64,000 nt of DNA. Origin: Neobacillus sp. PS2-9 (GTDB lineage: Bacteria > Bacillota > Bacilli > Bacillales > Cytobacillaceae). Position numbers and translations under genes: made by a program. Below, piece by piece: positions 49,978 to 59,460 of the stretch (position 1 is the stretch's first letter; each line of letters begins with the position of its first letter). The DNA is taken from NCBI RefSeq assembly GCF_030915525.1, contig NZ_CP133269.1, positions 3,879,001-3,943,000 on the forward strand, given 5' to 3'. The notes beneath the pieces were generated by a model. That model had not been told where the DNA came from and made no database searches. It saw only the letters and a list, made by a program, of their open reading frames with translations.

Positions 49978-51795
49978 TTATGATAATAATTTTTCTAGCT
50001 CATTTAATTTTTCTTCAAATACTTTACATGCATTTTTAACTGGCTCTGCACTTGTCATATCGACTCCTGCCTTCTTTAACACTTCAATTGGATAATCAGA
50101 ACTTCCGGCACTTAGGAAATCGATATAACGTTTGACAGCAGGCTCTCCTTCTTCTAAGATTTGCTTGCTGAGCGCAGTTGCAGCGCTGAAACCTGTTGCA
50201 TATTGATAGACATAATAATTGTAATAGAAATGTGGGATTCTTGCCCACTCCAAACCAATTTCCTCGTCAATGACGATATCTTCTTCACCAAAATATTTCT
50301 TGTTCAAAGCGTAATAGCTTTCAGTTAACGCCTCAGCTGTTAAAGCCTCATTGTTTTGAGCTTTTTGATGGATTAAATGTTCGAATTCAGCAAACATGGT
50401 TTGTCTGAAAACCGTACCTCTAAAACCTTCTAGGTAGTGATTTAGAAGATAAATCCGCTTTTGCTCGTCATCAATAGTCTTTAATAAATAATCATTAAGT
50501 AAAGCTTCATTACAGGTTGAGGCAACCTCTGCAACAAAAATAGAATAGTTTCCATACGGATACGGCTGTGATTTGCGTGTATAATAGCTATGCACCGAAT
50601 GACCAAATTCATGCGCAAGGGTAAATAAGTTATTCACGTTGTCTTGCCAGTTCATTAAGATGTATGGATGTGTCCCATAAGCACCCGAAGAATAAGCACC
50701 ACTCCGCTTTCCTTTATTCTCATGAACATCTACCCAGCGGCTTTCAAAACCTGTCTTCAGGATTTCGCCATACTCCTCACCTAACGGAGCTAAACCCTTT
50801 ATGATTATATCCTTTGCTTCTTCATACTTAATGTCCATTTTCACATCTTTCACAAGTGGTGTATAAAGATCATACATATGAAGCTCATTTAAGCCTAAGA
50901 CTTTTTTCCGAAGCTTCACATACCGATGCAATAGATGCAGATTTTCACTAACTGTATTTACCAGATTATCGTATACACTTTCTGGAATATTGTTTGCTGC
51001 CAGTGCTGCATGTCTAGCTGAATCATATTTTCTGATCCGTGCATTGAAATTGTCCTTTTTTACATTGCCGCTTAATGTACTAGAAAAGGTATTTTGAAAA
51101 CTTCCATACGTCTTATACACGGCTTTAAAGGCATCACGTCTTACACGCTGGTCCCCACTTTCCAAGAAACGAATATAACGACCATGGGTAATTTCAACCT
51201 CTTCCCCATTTTCATCTTTAATAGAAGGGAATTCTATGTCTGCGTTATTAAGCATGCCAAAAGTATTACTAGAAGCATTCATTATTTCGCTTGCTTCAGC
51301 TAGTAATGCTTCTTGTTCAGCAGTTAGGACATGTGCACGCTGCAGATTAATCTCAGCAATGGCGTGTTCATAAAGTTTTAGCTCTGGTTTCTCATTCAAG
51401 AAACTTGCAACCTTCTCTTCCTCGATAGAAAGGATTTCAGGTACAATAAATGCTAGCTGACTACCTGCCTGGGAATAAAGATTTTTCATCCGATCATCTA
51501 AACCCTGATAGAAGGAATTAGTAGTATCCTGATCGTAGCGCATATGTGAATATGTATAAAGCTTTCCAATCCGTTCCAATAGCCTATCTTGGAATTGAAG
51601 AGCTTTATAAAGTGTCTCTGCACTTTCACCTAATTTTCCTTCATATTCTTTAATTCCAGAAATTTGATTTTTGACGTCTTGAAATTCGTTCTCCCAGTCC
51701 TGATCACTAGCAAAAATATCCTCTAATTTCCAAGTATCCTCTACGGGGATATCATTTCTAGTTGGTAGTGATTTTACGGCAGTTTCATTTGACAT
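49978..51795 (-). CDS. pepF: Oligoendopeptidase F
   Basis: 605 residues, M3B zinc peptidase. The zinc motif is LAHEFGHSVHSYY (about 387-399), with the second Glu ligand in VAEVASTCNEALL. It acts on cytosolic oligopeptides, such as those imported by Opp. The ATG at 51795 is chosen because GGAGG lies just upstream. Confidence 0.94.
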   Translation of the reverse strand: MSNETAVKSLPTRNDIPVEDTWKLEDIFASDQDWENEFQDVKNQISGIKEYEGKLGESAETLYKALQFQDRLLERIGKLYTYSHMRYDQDTTNSFYQGLDDRMKNLYSQAGSQLAFIVPEILSIEEEKVASFLNEKPELKLYEHAIAEINLQRAHVLTAEQEALLAEASEIMNASSNTFGMLNNADIEFPSIKDENGEEVEITHGRYIRFLESGDQRVRRDAFKAVYKTYGSFQNTFSSTLSGNVKKDNFNARIRKYDSARHAALAANNIPESVYDNLVNTVSENLHLLHRYVKLRKKVLGLNELHMYDLYTPLVKDVKMDIKYEEAKDIIIKGLAPLGEEYGEILKTGFESRWVDVHENKGKRSGAYSSGAYGTHPYILMNWQDNVNNLFTLAHEFGHSVHSYYTRKSQPYPYGNYSIFVAEVASTCNEALLNDYLLKTIDDEQKRIYLLNHYLEGFRGTVFRQTMFAEFEHLIHQKAQNNEALTAEALTESYYALNKKYFGEEDIVIDEEIGLEWARIPHFYYNYYVYQYATGFSAATALSKQILEEGEPAVKRYIDFLSAGSSDYPIEVLKKAGVDMTSAEPVKNACKVFEEKLNELEKLLS

Positions 51796-51923
51796 CTTCC
51801 ATCCTCCATTCAAATGTAGATTTACAAAAAGCTTCCACTCCTAATAATATTCTCCTAATTTTTCAAATTTCCTTTACAATCGTTAGAAAAGAACGACCAT
51901 ACTCACTATATTATGCCCATCTA

Positions 51924-53129
51924 CTAATTTTCATTTATGATTTTACAAAGTGAACCATGTTTTTGGTTAAACCGAACCATGCTTTCATCTCTTTCCCTAT
52001 TAGAGTGAGGAATCCATATTTTCTCTTTCACTTGAAAACAGGTTTCACCCACTTTTGAAAGGATACCTAGCTTTGTTAAGTAAAGGAGATATTCAATAAC
52101 TGCAAGCAAAGGATTCAGATGGCTCACCTGCGGTAAGTGTCTGCTTACCACTTCATGTCTTTTCACTCTCCTATTTAAATGCTCCTTCATTTCTTGCATG
52201 GTAATAAAATCACTTGGTTTTTTATGGGATAGTAAATCAAGATATACATACGTCTGCCAAATAACGGGTGGTGTTTGGATGAGTATCGAGTGAGGGACAG
52301 GGAGGCCTATTTCTGGTGGAAGTAAAAATGGATTGAGGCAATTATTGTAGATTTCAAGAAGGAACTTTTTTTTATGTTGATCTGAATAACGTATCATATT
52401 TTGAATGATCCTATCCATTTCTGTTTTCCACTTTGGCATGTAAATCCTTTTTTGAGGTTTTGGGGTGAGTAAACTAGATATTTCTAATCTATCAGGTGAG
52501 TAAAAGGAATGTTGGGTAAAAGCATTTTTTATCGAGAAGGGTGTAATGGATTCCACTAGATGAAAGTGTTGCTTTTCGGGGCAATAAGATGGAATAAAAA
52601 AGGTGCCTGGTAAAGAAGATCGTAAAAATAAGTAATGAAAGTTAGATAAAGTATCGATGTCTCTCTGCTTTAGTTGCAAATGCCTGCTTGCAATAATCCA
52701 TAATGGAATGTAATCATTCTCAAGATATGTTTTTGTTCTCTTACTAAAAATTTCTTCAGGTATCGGTGAGCACTGATATTCTAACGCGTATTTCTTACCG
52801 TTAAATTTGAACAGAATGTCTGGACGCTGTTGGATTTCCTTATCAAAGTACTCCAATACTGCGGGTATATTTTGTTTAATAAGCCACTGATACAGCTGTC
52901 GTTTACCATCCAAGTGATAGATGGATTCATGGTCATAAAATTCCCGGCAAGTTCCACCTCTTTTATGTGCAAAATGAAAAATACGATGATCGCCTAATTT
53001 TAACAAAACACTTTCCCCACAAATAGGGCAAAAAAAGTCTTCTTTACTCCGAAGGGACAAGAGGCTCTCCTTCTTATAATCATAACCAAGACAAAGTTTT
53101 TTACCATTTTTTGTTATGGCAGTTAACAA
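51924..53129 (-). CDS. coiA: Competence protein CoiA
   Basis: 401 residues. An N-terminal zinc-like motif FFCPICGESVLLKLG then FHFAH and Cys is followed by a nuclease-like region RPDILFKFNGKKYALEYQCS (PD-(D/E)xK pattern, about 105-125). CoiA is needed for recombination during transformation. It starts with TTG, with GGAGGAG upstream. It shares its N-terminal motif with YjcD (33460). Confidence 0.88.
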   Translation of the reverse strand: MLTAITKNGKKLCLGYDYKKESLLSLRSKEDFFCPICGESVLLKLGDHRIFHFAHKRGGTCREFYDHESIYHLDGKRQLYQWLIKQNIPAVLEYFDKEIQQRPDILFKFNGKKYALEYQCSPIPEEIFSKRTKTYLENDYIPLWIIASRHLQLKQRDIDTLSNFHYLFLRSSLPGTFFIPSYCPEKQHFHLVESITPFSIKNAFTQHSFYSPDRLEISSLLTPKPQKRIYMPKWKTEMDRIIQNMIRYSDQHKKKFLLEIYNNCLNPFLLPPEIGLPVPHSILIQTPPVIWQTYVYLDLLSHKKPSDFITMQEMKEHLNRRVKRHEVVSRHLPQVSHLNPLLAVIEYLLYLTKLGILSKVGETCFQVKEKIWIPHSNRERDESMVRFNQKHGSLCKIINEN

Positions 53130-53228
53130 TCAAACATCTCCTCCTTTTTTTGTATATATTTCGCCATATTTTGCAAAAATCCTCTAAGAAATAAGAAAAG
53201 ACTCGCCAAAAAATTGACGAGTTAATAA

Positions 53229-53362
53229 GAAAAGCACAAGCGCCTTGATCAGCCCCGACAGGCAAATGTTCTTCGGCAAGAAAAGTCCGCCTTTTGACTT
53301 TTATTGCCGAAGGTTATTTGACCCGAGGGGCTAGGCGCTGGAGTTGGACAATTCACGAAGAC
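53229..53362 (+). repeat. Fold-back dispersed repeat, copy B
   Basis: AGCGCCTTGATCAGCCCC at 53238 pairs with GGGGCTAGGCGCT at the other end; an inner hairpin CTTCGGCAA/TTGCCGAAG is present. It lies between cls and coiA. No gene. Confidence 0.85.
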
Positions 53363-53370
53363 GCGCTCGA

Positions 53371-54891
53371 TTATAAAAGAGGAGATAGCAGCCTTGCCGT
53401 TGACTCTAAAATCCGCAAACCAAAATGCCGTTTTTGAAATGTGAGTAGATTGAGCTCCTTGGCATTTTTGAGATCATTTAAATATTCCATAACGAGTTTC
53501 TCCGTACTATTCGTTCGGAATAAAAATGCATTTACTTCAAAATTTAAATGAAAACTCCGCATATCCATGTTCGATGTGCCGATAGAGGCAAGTTCACCGT
53601 CGACAATAACAATTTTACTATGCATAAATCCTCTTTCATATTCGTACACCTTTACCCCAGCTTCCAATAATTCAGGAAAATAGGACCTTGAGGCATGAAA
53701 AACAATTCGTTTATCAGGACGGTTGGGAACAAGCAACCTGACATCCACACCGCTTAAAGCTGCCACTTTTATTGCCGAAAAGATATCTTCATCTGGAATA
53801 AAATACGGTGATGCAATCCAGACATTTTTTTTAGCCGATGTAATCATAGCGAAAAATATATTTTTTATAACACTCCACTCATTATCAGGACCACCAGCAA
53901 TCAATTGAACCCCGCCATGACTTTTATCATCAAGTTGTGGTGATAAATATTCCGCTGTTAGAAAACTGTGGTTCGTCATGTAGTACCAGTCCTGCAAAAA
54001 AATGAGTTGGAGGGTACGAACGGCTTCTCCCTTTAACATCAAATGTGTATCCCGCCAGAAACCTATTTCTTTGTCCCTTCCTAAATATTCATCACCAATA
54101 TTTAATCCGCCAACAAAGCCAATCGTTCCATCAATTACGATAATTTTTCTATGATTACGGAAATTAAATTTATTATTTAAAAATGGTAATCTTACTGGTC
54201 CAAATGGAACGGTTTCAATACCAGCTCCTCGTAAATCATTAATGTATGCTTTTGATAATTTCCAGGAACCAACTGCGTCGAAAAGGAATCTTACTTTAAC
54301 ACCTTGATTCGCCTTTTCAATCAAGATATCCTTGATTTCCTGGCCAATATGGTCATGTCGAACAATATAATATTCTAGATGAATATGGTGCCTTGCTCTT
54401 TTCAACTCATCAATAATGTTCCGGAAAGTCTCTTCTCCATTAGTCAGTACTTTTGTAGAAGTATCAAAAGAGATAGGGCTGTTCCCAAGCTTATGTGCAA
54501 GTGTAAATAATCTTCCTTGGTGCTCTCCGAGTAATCGGCGCTTCTCTTCACTTCTCGGATCGTCTTCCCCTTCAACCGTTAGAAAAGCCTGCTTATCTAA
54601 GAAATACTTCTTCCTAAACATTCTCTCCTTTCGATAATTACGTCCAAATAAAAGATAAAAGAAAAAACCAATTAGCGGAAAGCTTCCTAATACCACTAAC
54701 CATGTGATGGTTTGCGTAGGATGTCGGTTTTCGAAGAAAATAACGATCCCAATAAAAATGACCGAAAACGTTATGAAGATACTTAAAAAACCAAATACTC
54801 CACCTTGTAATTGGTCACGAAAGAAAAACCATAGTACGGATAATACGGCTACAAACACTATAACCCTTACTGTGTTTTTCAGATTACTCAC
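53371..54891 (-). CDS. cls: Cardiolipin synthase
   Basis: 506 residues. Two N-terminal membrane helices (about 8-60) are followed by two phospholipase-D repeats, NHRKIIVIDGTIGFVGGLNI (about 230) and MHSKIVIVDGELASIGTSNM (about 415), each HxKx4D. It makes cardiolipin from two phosphatidylglycerols. The GTG start is supported by alignment with family N-termini, but the ribosome site is weak (AAGG about 14 bp upstream). Confidence 0.93.
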   Translation of the reverse strand: MSNLKNTVRVIVFVAVLSVLWFFFRDQLQGGVFGFLSIFITFSVIFIGIVIFFENRHPTQTITWLVVLGSFPLIGFFFYLLFGRNYRKERMFRKKYFLDKQAFLTVEGEDDPRSEEKRRLLGEHQGRLFTLAHKLGNSPISFDTSTKVLTNGEETFRNIIDELKRARHHIHLEYYIVRHDHIGQEIKDILIEKANQGVKVRFLFDAVGSWKLSKAYINDLRGAGIETVPFGPVRLPFLNNKFNFRNHRKIIVIDGTIGFVGGLNIGDEYLGRDKEIGFWRDTHLMLKGEAVRTLQLIFLQDWYYMTNHSFLTAEYLSPQLDDKSHGGVQLIAGGPDNEWSVIKNIFFAMITSAKKNVWIASPYFIPDEDIFSAIKVAALSGVDVRLLVPNRPDKRIVFHASRSYFPELLEAGVKVYEYERGFMHSKIVIVDGELASIGTSNMDMRSFHLNFEVNAFLFRTNSTEKLVMEYLNDLKNAKELNLLTFQKRHFGLRILESTARLLSPLL

Positions 54892-54923
54892 CTGCCAAAA
54901 TATACCTTATTTAATCATGATAT

Positions 54924-55081
54924 GAAAAGCATAAGCGCCTTGATCAGCCCCGACAGGCAAATGTTCTTCTGCAAGAAAAGTCGCTCTTTGACTTTCTTGC
55001 AGAAGGTTATTTGACCCGAGGGGCTAGGCGCTGGAGCTGGACAATTCTCAAAGTCGAATTTTATACTTTCTTATTATGTAA
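54924..55081 (+). repeat. Fold-back dispersed repeat, copy C
   Basis: About 158 bp, the most complete plus-oriented copy, with outer arms (AGCGCCTTGATCAGCCCC and GGGGCTAGGCGCT) and the tail TCGAATTTTATACTTTC shared with copy A. It lies between cls and mecA. Confidence 0.85.
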
Positions 55082-55110
55082 AAAAACCGATTTCAGTTTT
55101 GAAATCGGTA
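55082..55110 (-). terminator. mecA terminator
   Basis: ACCGATTTC/GAAATCGGT arms, 6-base loop, followed by TTTTTTT on the minus strand. Confidence 0.85.
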
Positions 55111-55116
55111 TGCAAA

Positions 55117-55791
55117 CTAGCCAAAATGTTTTCGTAATTCAGCAAAGACATTTTCGGAGATTATTTCTTTCCCATATTCTTGTACACGATGAATGGTTAT
55201 CTGTGTTTCATATCCATATTCGAGTAAAATACTTAGAATGTCATCAATTTGATCTTCTTCAAACACATCTTCAGGAAATTCTGTATATAAATAGTACTTA
55301 CCTTCAAAATGATAAAGTTTAGTCACTAAATCATCTAACCCTGGACGGCTTGAAAGCATAATAATATCTTCAAAATCTTTAAAAACGAGAAGAAATTCTA
55401 GAGTCTCTTCCTCTAAGAGGATCTCTTCTTCCTCTAAATGTTGTGGATTGAAATGTTGGTCTAAAAGTTCTTCAATTTTTTCATCCACCGGAATATCTTT
55501 CATTTTATCACTAGGAAGTGGGAGCTCGAACTTTTGCCCATCTTTAGAAAGCTGTGCTTTAGTAACCAGAACCTCTAACCCCTTCTCTAGAGCCTGAACC
55601 TGTATCCAAAGCGGACCTTCAACCACAAATTCTTCTTCGCCATGCACTTCATCCATCATTTCCCAAAAGAGTTCTTCACTTCGTTCACGATTGTACCATA
55701 TTTCTTCACGGTCAAATCCTCTTTCCTCAATATCTCCATAGGAAATGTAAAATTTAACAGTATTTTCGTTAATACGTTCAATCTCCACCAT
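55117..55791 (-). CDS. mecA: ClpC adaptor protein MecA
   Basis: 224 residues. The start MVEIERINENTVKFYISYGD is the conserved MecA N-terminus (substrate binding), then an acidic linker (about 95-135) and the C-terminal ClpC-binding domain. It targets ComK and others to ClpCP. The ATG at 55791 follows GGGAGAGG; the longer frame is not needed. Confidence 0.93.
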   Translation of the reverse strand: MVEIERINENTVKFYISYGDIEERGFDREEIWYNRERSEELFWEMMDEVHGEEEFVVEGPLWIQVQALEKGLEVLVTKAQLSKDGQKFELPLPSDKMKDIPVDEKIEELLDQHFNPQHLEEEEILLEEETLEFLLVFKDFEDIIMLSSRPGLDDLVTKLYHFEGKYYLYTEFPEDVFEEDQIDDILSILLEYGYETQITIHRVQEYGKEIISENVFAELRKHFG

Positions 55792-56033
55792 AACCTCTCC
55801 CTTCCGTTTACCATATTGAAGGGACAAAATACCCCCAAGCAGATAATTCATCCTATTTGCCTTCATAAAAAAGGAAATATTCTTGTACTTTCATTTTATG
55901 ACAAAAGCACTAATATGGGAAATAAAAAAGGTTAAAAACTAAAAAACCATTATAATGCCTATCGTTATTATTATGATAGTTTATTTATTGTAGCAAAATG
56001 CCTCTAAAAGAACAAATTTTTTGGATTAAATAC

Positions 56034-56062
56034 AAAAAAGACCTCCTAATTATGAAGGTCTT
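56034..56062 (-). terminator. spxA terminator
   Basis: AAGACCT and AGGTCTT arms, followed by TTTTTG on the minus strand. Confidence 0.8.
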
Positions 56063-56067
56063 ATGAT

Positions 56068-56463
56068 TTAATTAACCATCCGCTGCGCTTCCCTTAGTTG
56101 GAATGTACGCACTTTTCTTGGAAGAAACCGTCTAATTTCATCTTCGTTATATCCAACCTGTAACCGTTTTTCATCAATAATTATAGGTCGACGTAACAAG
56201 CCTGGATTTTCTTTAATTAATCCAAACAAATCCTGAAGCGGCATTGAATCTAAGTTGACATTCAATTTTTGGAATGTCTTTGATCTGGTTGAAATAATTT
56301 CGTCTGTCCCATCTTCCGTCATACGAAGAATTGCTTTAATCTCCTCCATGGATAGGGGCTCAGAGAATATATTTCTTTCAGAGTATGGAATCTCATGCTC
56401 TTCTAACCATGATTTTGCTTTACGACATGATGTACAACTTGGTGAAGTGTATAGTGTTACCAT
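56068..56463 (-). CDS. spxA: Redox-sensing regulator Spx
   Basis: 131 residues, ArsC-like fold. The redox switch CTSC is at residues 10-13, [27 protein letters not shown] is in the C-terminal part, and Arg/Pro of the RPI motif are present. It binds RNA polymerase alpha subunit and controls thiol stress genes. The ribosome site is GAGGAGTG. Confidence 0.95.
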   Translation of the reverse strand: MVTLYTSPSCTSCRKAKSWLEEHEIPYSERNIFSEPLSMEEIKAILRMTEDGTDEIISTRSKTFQKLNVNLDSMPLQDLFGLIKENPGLLRRPIIIDEKRLQVGYNEDEIRRFLPRKVRTFQLREAQRMVN

Positions 56464-57042
56464 CCTAATTCACACTCCTCTATTATTTACGGATGTAATA
56501 CTCTTATCAATATATAGAAATAAAACTATTTTTAACTTAAATTTTATAATTGTAACACAGTTGTAATTAAAATGATTATAAATAAGGAATTTCTATAATT
56601 ATTATACACCACTGATACTAAAAAAGGTATCCCTTTTTCCAAATATTATAGAAAGGAAAGAAATACATGACTCATATTATATTAGACGAATGATGTGAAG
56701 AAAAGTTTCAATAAATTTACGATTTTACATTTAAATTTACCCAATCCATTTATTTTCTATGTAATAATATTCGTTTCTATTGTCCTTTTTTTTGTGGGTT
56801 TCTATGTATAATATCGAATTTATCCTTTGCTAAACAATTTTTTTATGGTAACAATTATTTTATCAGGGTTATATTCTCAATTAAGGAATGGAAATGAAAA
56901 CGCATTCATTTTTTTCATAATCTTTGTCTGATTTCAGCATTTACTCTTTCAATAAAGCCTAAGTTCTTTTAAAATAAGGTATAGGGGATATTTACAAAGG
57001 TTGACCATTATTTTGATTTATAAAAATGGAGGGATTTTTATC
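56464..57042. other. 579-bp AT-rich gap with one possible small frame
   Basis: No conserved gene. The only notable coding sign is a 38-residue GTG frame (56695-56811) that ends in a hydrophobic helix; it lacks a convincing ribosome site. B. subtilis has other genes next to spx here. Confidence 0.5.
56695..56811 (+). CDS. Possible 38-residue single-helix peptide
   Basis: KKSFNKFTILHLNLPNP followed by a hydrophobic helix FIFYVIIFVSIVLFFVGFYV. It starts at GTG with a poor site. It could be real or a chance frame in AT-rich DNA. Confidence 0.25.
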   Translation: MKKSFNKFTILHLNLPNPFIFYVIIFVSIVLFFVGFYV

Positions 57043-57228
57043 ATGGCTGGATACATAACAGATCTAACAATGGTTGCTTTATTAATTGTCGGAATCACTG
57101 CCTTAATGGGTGTTATTACAAATGGTATTGGTGAAAAAGTGTTCGGTGGCAAAAACCGTAGTGAATATGTAGACGAAAGTGCAAAATACCAAACAGGCTG
57201 GAAGGCTGTTGGGGGAAAAAGAAAATAA
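57043..57228 (+). CDS. Small single-helix membrane protein, unknown
   Basis: 61 residues with GGAGGG upstream of the ATG at 57043. One membrane helix (about 8-28) is followed by a polar tail with FGGKNRSEYVDESAKYQTGW. A good site and its own gap suggest a real gene. It lies between spxA and the opp operon, facing it. Function unknown. Confidence 0.65.
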   Translation: MAGYITDLTMVALLIVGITALMGVITNGIGEKVFGGKNRSEYVDESAKYQTGWKAVGGKRK

Positions 57229-57231
57229 TTA

Positions 57232-57360
57232 GAAAAGCGTAAGTGCCTTGTTCAGCCCCGACAGGCAAATGTTCTTTGACTTTTATTGCCGAAGGTTATT
57301 TGACCCGAGGGGCTAGGCACTGGAGCTGGACAGTTCTCGAAGTCGAATTTTAAACTTTTT
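57232..57360 (+). repeat. Fold-back dispersed repeat, copy D (internally deleted)
   Basis: Same ends as copies B and C, but about 25 bp of one inner arm (the CTTCGGCAAGAAAAGTC side) are missing, so the inner hairpin cannot form. Outer arms remain. Confidence 0.85.
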
Positions 57361-57374
57361 AAATTATATTATAA

Positions 57375-57413
57375 GGAAAAAACGATCTCAACTAGCGAGA
57401 TCGTTTTTTTTTA
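57375..57413. terminator. Terminator after oppF
   Basis: AACGATCTC and GAGATCGTT arms, 7-base loop. T-runs on both strands. Confidence 0.88.
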
Positions 57414-58349
57414 ATGCTTAGATTGTGCCTGATATTGTTTGAACTCTTTTTCTGAGCATAAAACAAAATGACCTGGGGTAACTTCTCTAAATTCAACTGC
57501 TTCGTTACCATCATAATTATGGGAAGCTGGATCATATGATTTACGCTTTCTAGTCCGCTCACTGATTGGATCTGGAGCAGGAATTGCTGACAATAATGAT
57601 TGAGTATATGGGTGAAGAGGATTTTTATAAAGCTCTTCTGCCGGTGCAAGCTCAACCATCTTACCGAAGTACATTACACCAATACGATCACTAATGTATT
57701 TAACCATTGAAAGGTCATGTGCGATAAAAAGGTAGGTTAGACCTTTCTCTTTTTGCAATTTCTTCATAAGATTTACAACCTGTGCCTGAATGGAAACATC
57801 CAACGCTGAAATAGGCTCGTCTGCAATGATGAATTCCGGTTGAACCGCAAGTGCTCTCGCGATACCTATCCTTTGACGTTGACCGCCACTAAACTCATGT
57901 GGATAACGATTGGCATGTTCTCTATTCAAACCAACTGTTTCTAATAGCTTATATACCTGTTCCATACGATCTTGCTTTGATGTTGCCAAACCGTGAATAT
58001 CAATTCCCTCGGCAATAACATCAGCAATTTTCAATCTCGGATTAAGAGATGCATATGGATCTTGGAAAATCATTTGCATCTTACGGTTAAAGTCTTTTAA
58101 TTGTTTTTTAGACTTTTTCCCATGAACGTTAACACCGTCATATAAGACTTCTCCACCTGTTGCATCGTATAGGCGGATAATCGTACGCCCAGTAGTAGAC
58201 TTACCACAACCAGACTCACCAACTAGTCCCATAACTTCCCCTTTGTAAATATCAAATGAGACGTTATCAACGGCTTTTACTTCGTTCGCTTTACCTTCGT
58301 TAAAATACTGCTTTAAATTTTTAATTTCAAGTAATTTATCTTGAGCCAT
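57411..58349 (-). CDS. oppF: Oligopeptide ABC transporter ATPase OppF
   Basis: 312 residues. Walker A is GESGCGKSTTGR (about 43), the signature is FSGGQRQRIGIARAL, Walker B is FIIADEPISALD, and an OppF-type C-terminal extension is present. With OppD it powers peptide import. The ribosome site AAGGAGGG is in the oppD end. Confidence 0.94.
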   Translation of the reverse strand: MAQDKLLEIKNLKQYFNEGKANEVKAVDNVSFDIYKGEVMGLVGESGCGKSTTGRTIIRLYDATGGEVLYDGVNVHGKKSKKQLKDFNRKMQMIFQDPYASLNPRLKIADVIAEGIDIHGLATSKQDRMEQVYKLLETVGLNREHANRYPHEFSGGQRQRIGIARALAVQPEFIIADEPISALDVSIQAQVVNLMKKLQKEKGLTYLFIAHDLSMVKYISDRIGVMYFGKMVELAPAEELYKNPLHPYTQSLLSAIPAPDPISERTRKRKSYDPASHNYDGNEAVEFREVTPGHFVLCSEKEFKQYQAQSKH

Positions 58350-59444
58350 TTAGTTTCCCTCCTTTTTTCCAGGGAATTGCCCAGTGGTCACTTTTTCTAA
58401 TGTAGCCACACCTGCATTACCAACATATTGATTCTGACGTCTCTTAACAGCTTCCGGTGGTTCAACCTTTGGTGCATCCGGATGTAATAACCACGTAGCA
58501 GCATAGTGTGTATCAGAAACTTTAAAAAATGGTGGTTCTTGCTCTAGGTCAATCTTCATTACAAATGGGTTACGTGGTGCGAACGCATCACCCTTTGGTG
58601 GATCTAATAAATCTGGAGGTGTTCCCGGAATAGAGAATAACTCCTCGTCATGTGTATCCATGTCCGGCATAGAACTAATTAATCCCCAAGTATATGGATG
58701 TTGTGGATTATAAAAAATTTCATCAGCCGTTCCAATTTCAACAATTTTCCCACCATACATAACAGCAACACGATCAGCCACATTTGCAACAACACCAAGA
58801 TCATGTGTTATGAAAATAATGGATGTGTCGATTTTCTTTTGTAAATCTTTCATTAATTCAAGAATTTGCGCCTGAATTGTTACGTCCAACGCAGTTGTTG
58901 GTTCATCGGCAATAAGAACTTTTGGATTACACGCCAGTGCAATTGCAATAACAACACGTTGTCTCATACCACCTGAGAATTGGTGTGGGTATTGGTTTAT
59001 GCGAATTTCAGGTTTAGGAATACCAACGAGCTTCAATAAATCAAGTGCTCTTTCTTTTGCAGCATGCTTACTCATATTTTGATGTTTAATTAGCGGTTCC
59101 ATTATTTGGTTGCCAATTTTCATAGTTGGATTTAAAGAAGTCATAGGATCCTGGAAAATCATTGAAATATCTTTTCCGCGAATTTTTTGCATCTCTCTAT
59201 CTTTAAGCTTTGTTAAATCTTTTCCGTCAAAAAGGATTTCACCGCTTTTTATCTCTGAATTGTGTTCAGGAAGTAGACGCATTATTGACTTAGTTGTTAC
59301 TGATTTTCCAGAACCTGATTCACCAACGATTGCAAGAGTTTCACCTTTAAGAAGGTCGAAACTCACACCACGAATCGCTTGAACTTCACCAGAAAATGTA
59401 TGGAATGAGATATTTAAATCTTTAACTTGTAATATTTTCTCCAT
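58350..59444 (-). CDS. oppD: Oligopeptide ABC transporter ATPase OppD
   Basis: 364 residues. Walker A is GESGSGKSVTTK, the signature is FSGGMRQRVVIAIAL and Walker B is VLIADEPTTALD. The C-terminal oligopeptide-transporter segment with Pro-rich text (PGTPPDLLDPPKGDAF) includes a cysteine-free variant. It pairs with OppF and is directly adjacent to it. Confidence 0.94.
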   Translation of the reverse strand: MEKILQVKDLNISFHTFSGEVQAIRGVSFDLLKGETLAIVGESGSGKSVTTKSIMRLLPEHNSEIKSGEILFDGKDLTKLKDREMQKIRGKDISMIFQDPMTSLNPTMKIGNQIMEPLIKHQNMSKHAAKERALDLLKLVGIPKPEIRINQYPHQFSGGMRQRVVIAIALACNPKVLIADEPTTALDVTIQAQILELMKDLQKKIDTSIIFITHDLGVVANVADRVAVMYGGKIVEIGTADEIFYNPQHPYTWGLISSMPDMDTHDEELFSIPGTPPDLLDPPKGDAFAPRNPFVMKIDLEQEPPFFKVSDTHYAATWLLHPDAPKVEPPEAVKRRQNQYVGNAGVATLEKVTTGQFPGKKEGN

Positions 59445-59460
59445 TCAGTTCACCCGCCTT

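Noticed and set aside
53130..53228. ComK box before coiA
   Set aside because: AT-rich blocks are present but no AAAA-N5-TTTT pair with the right spacing.
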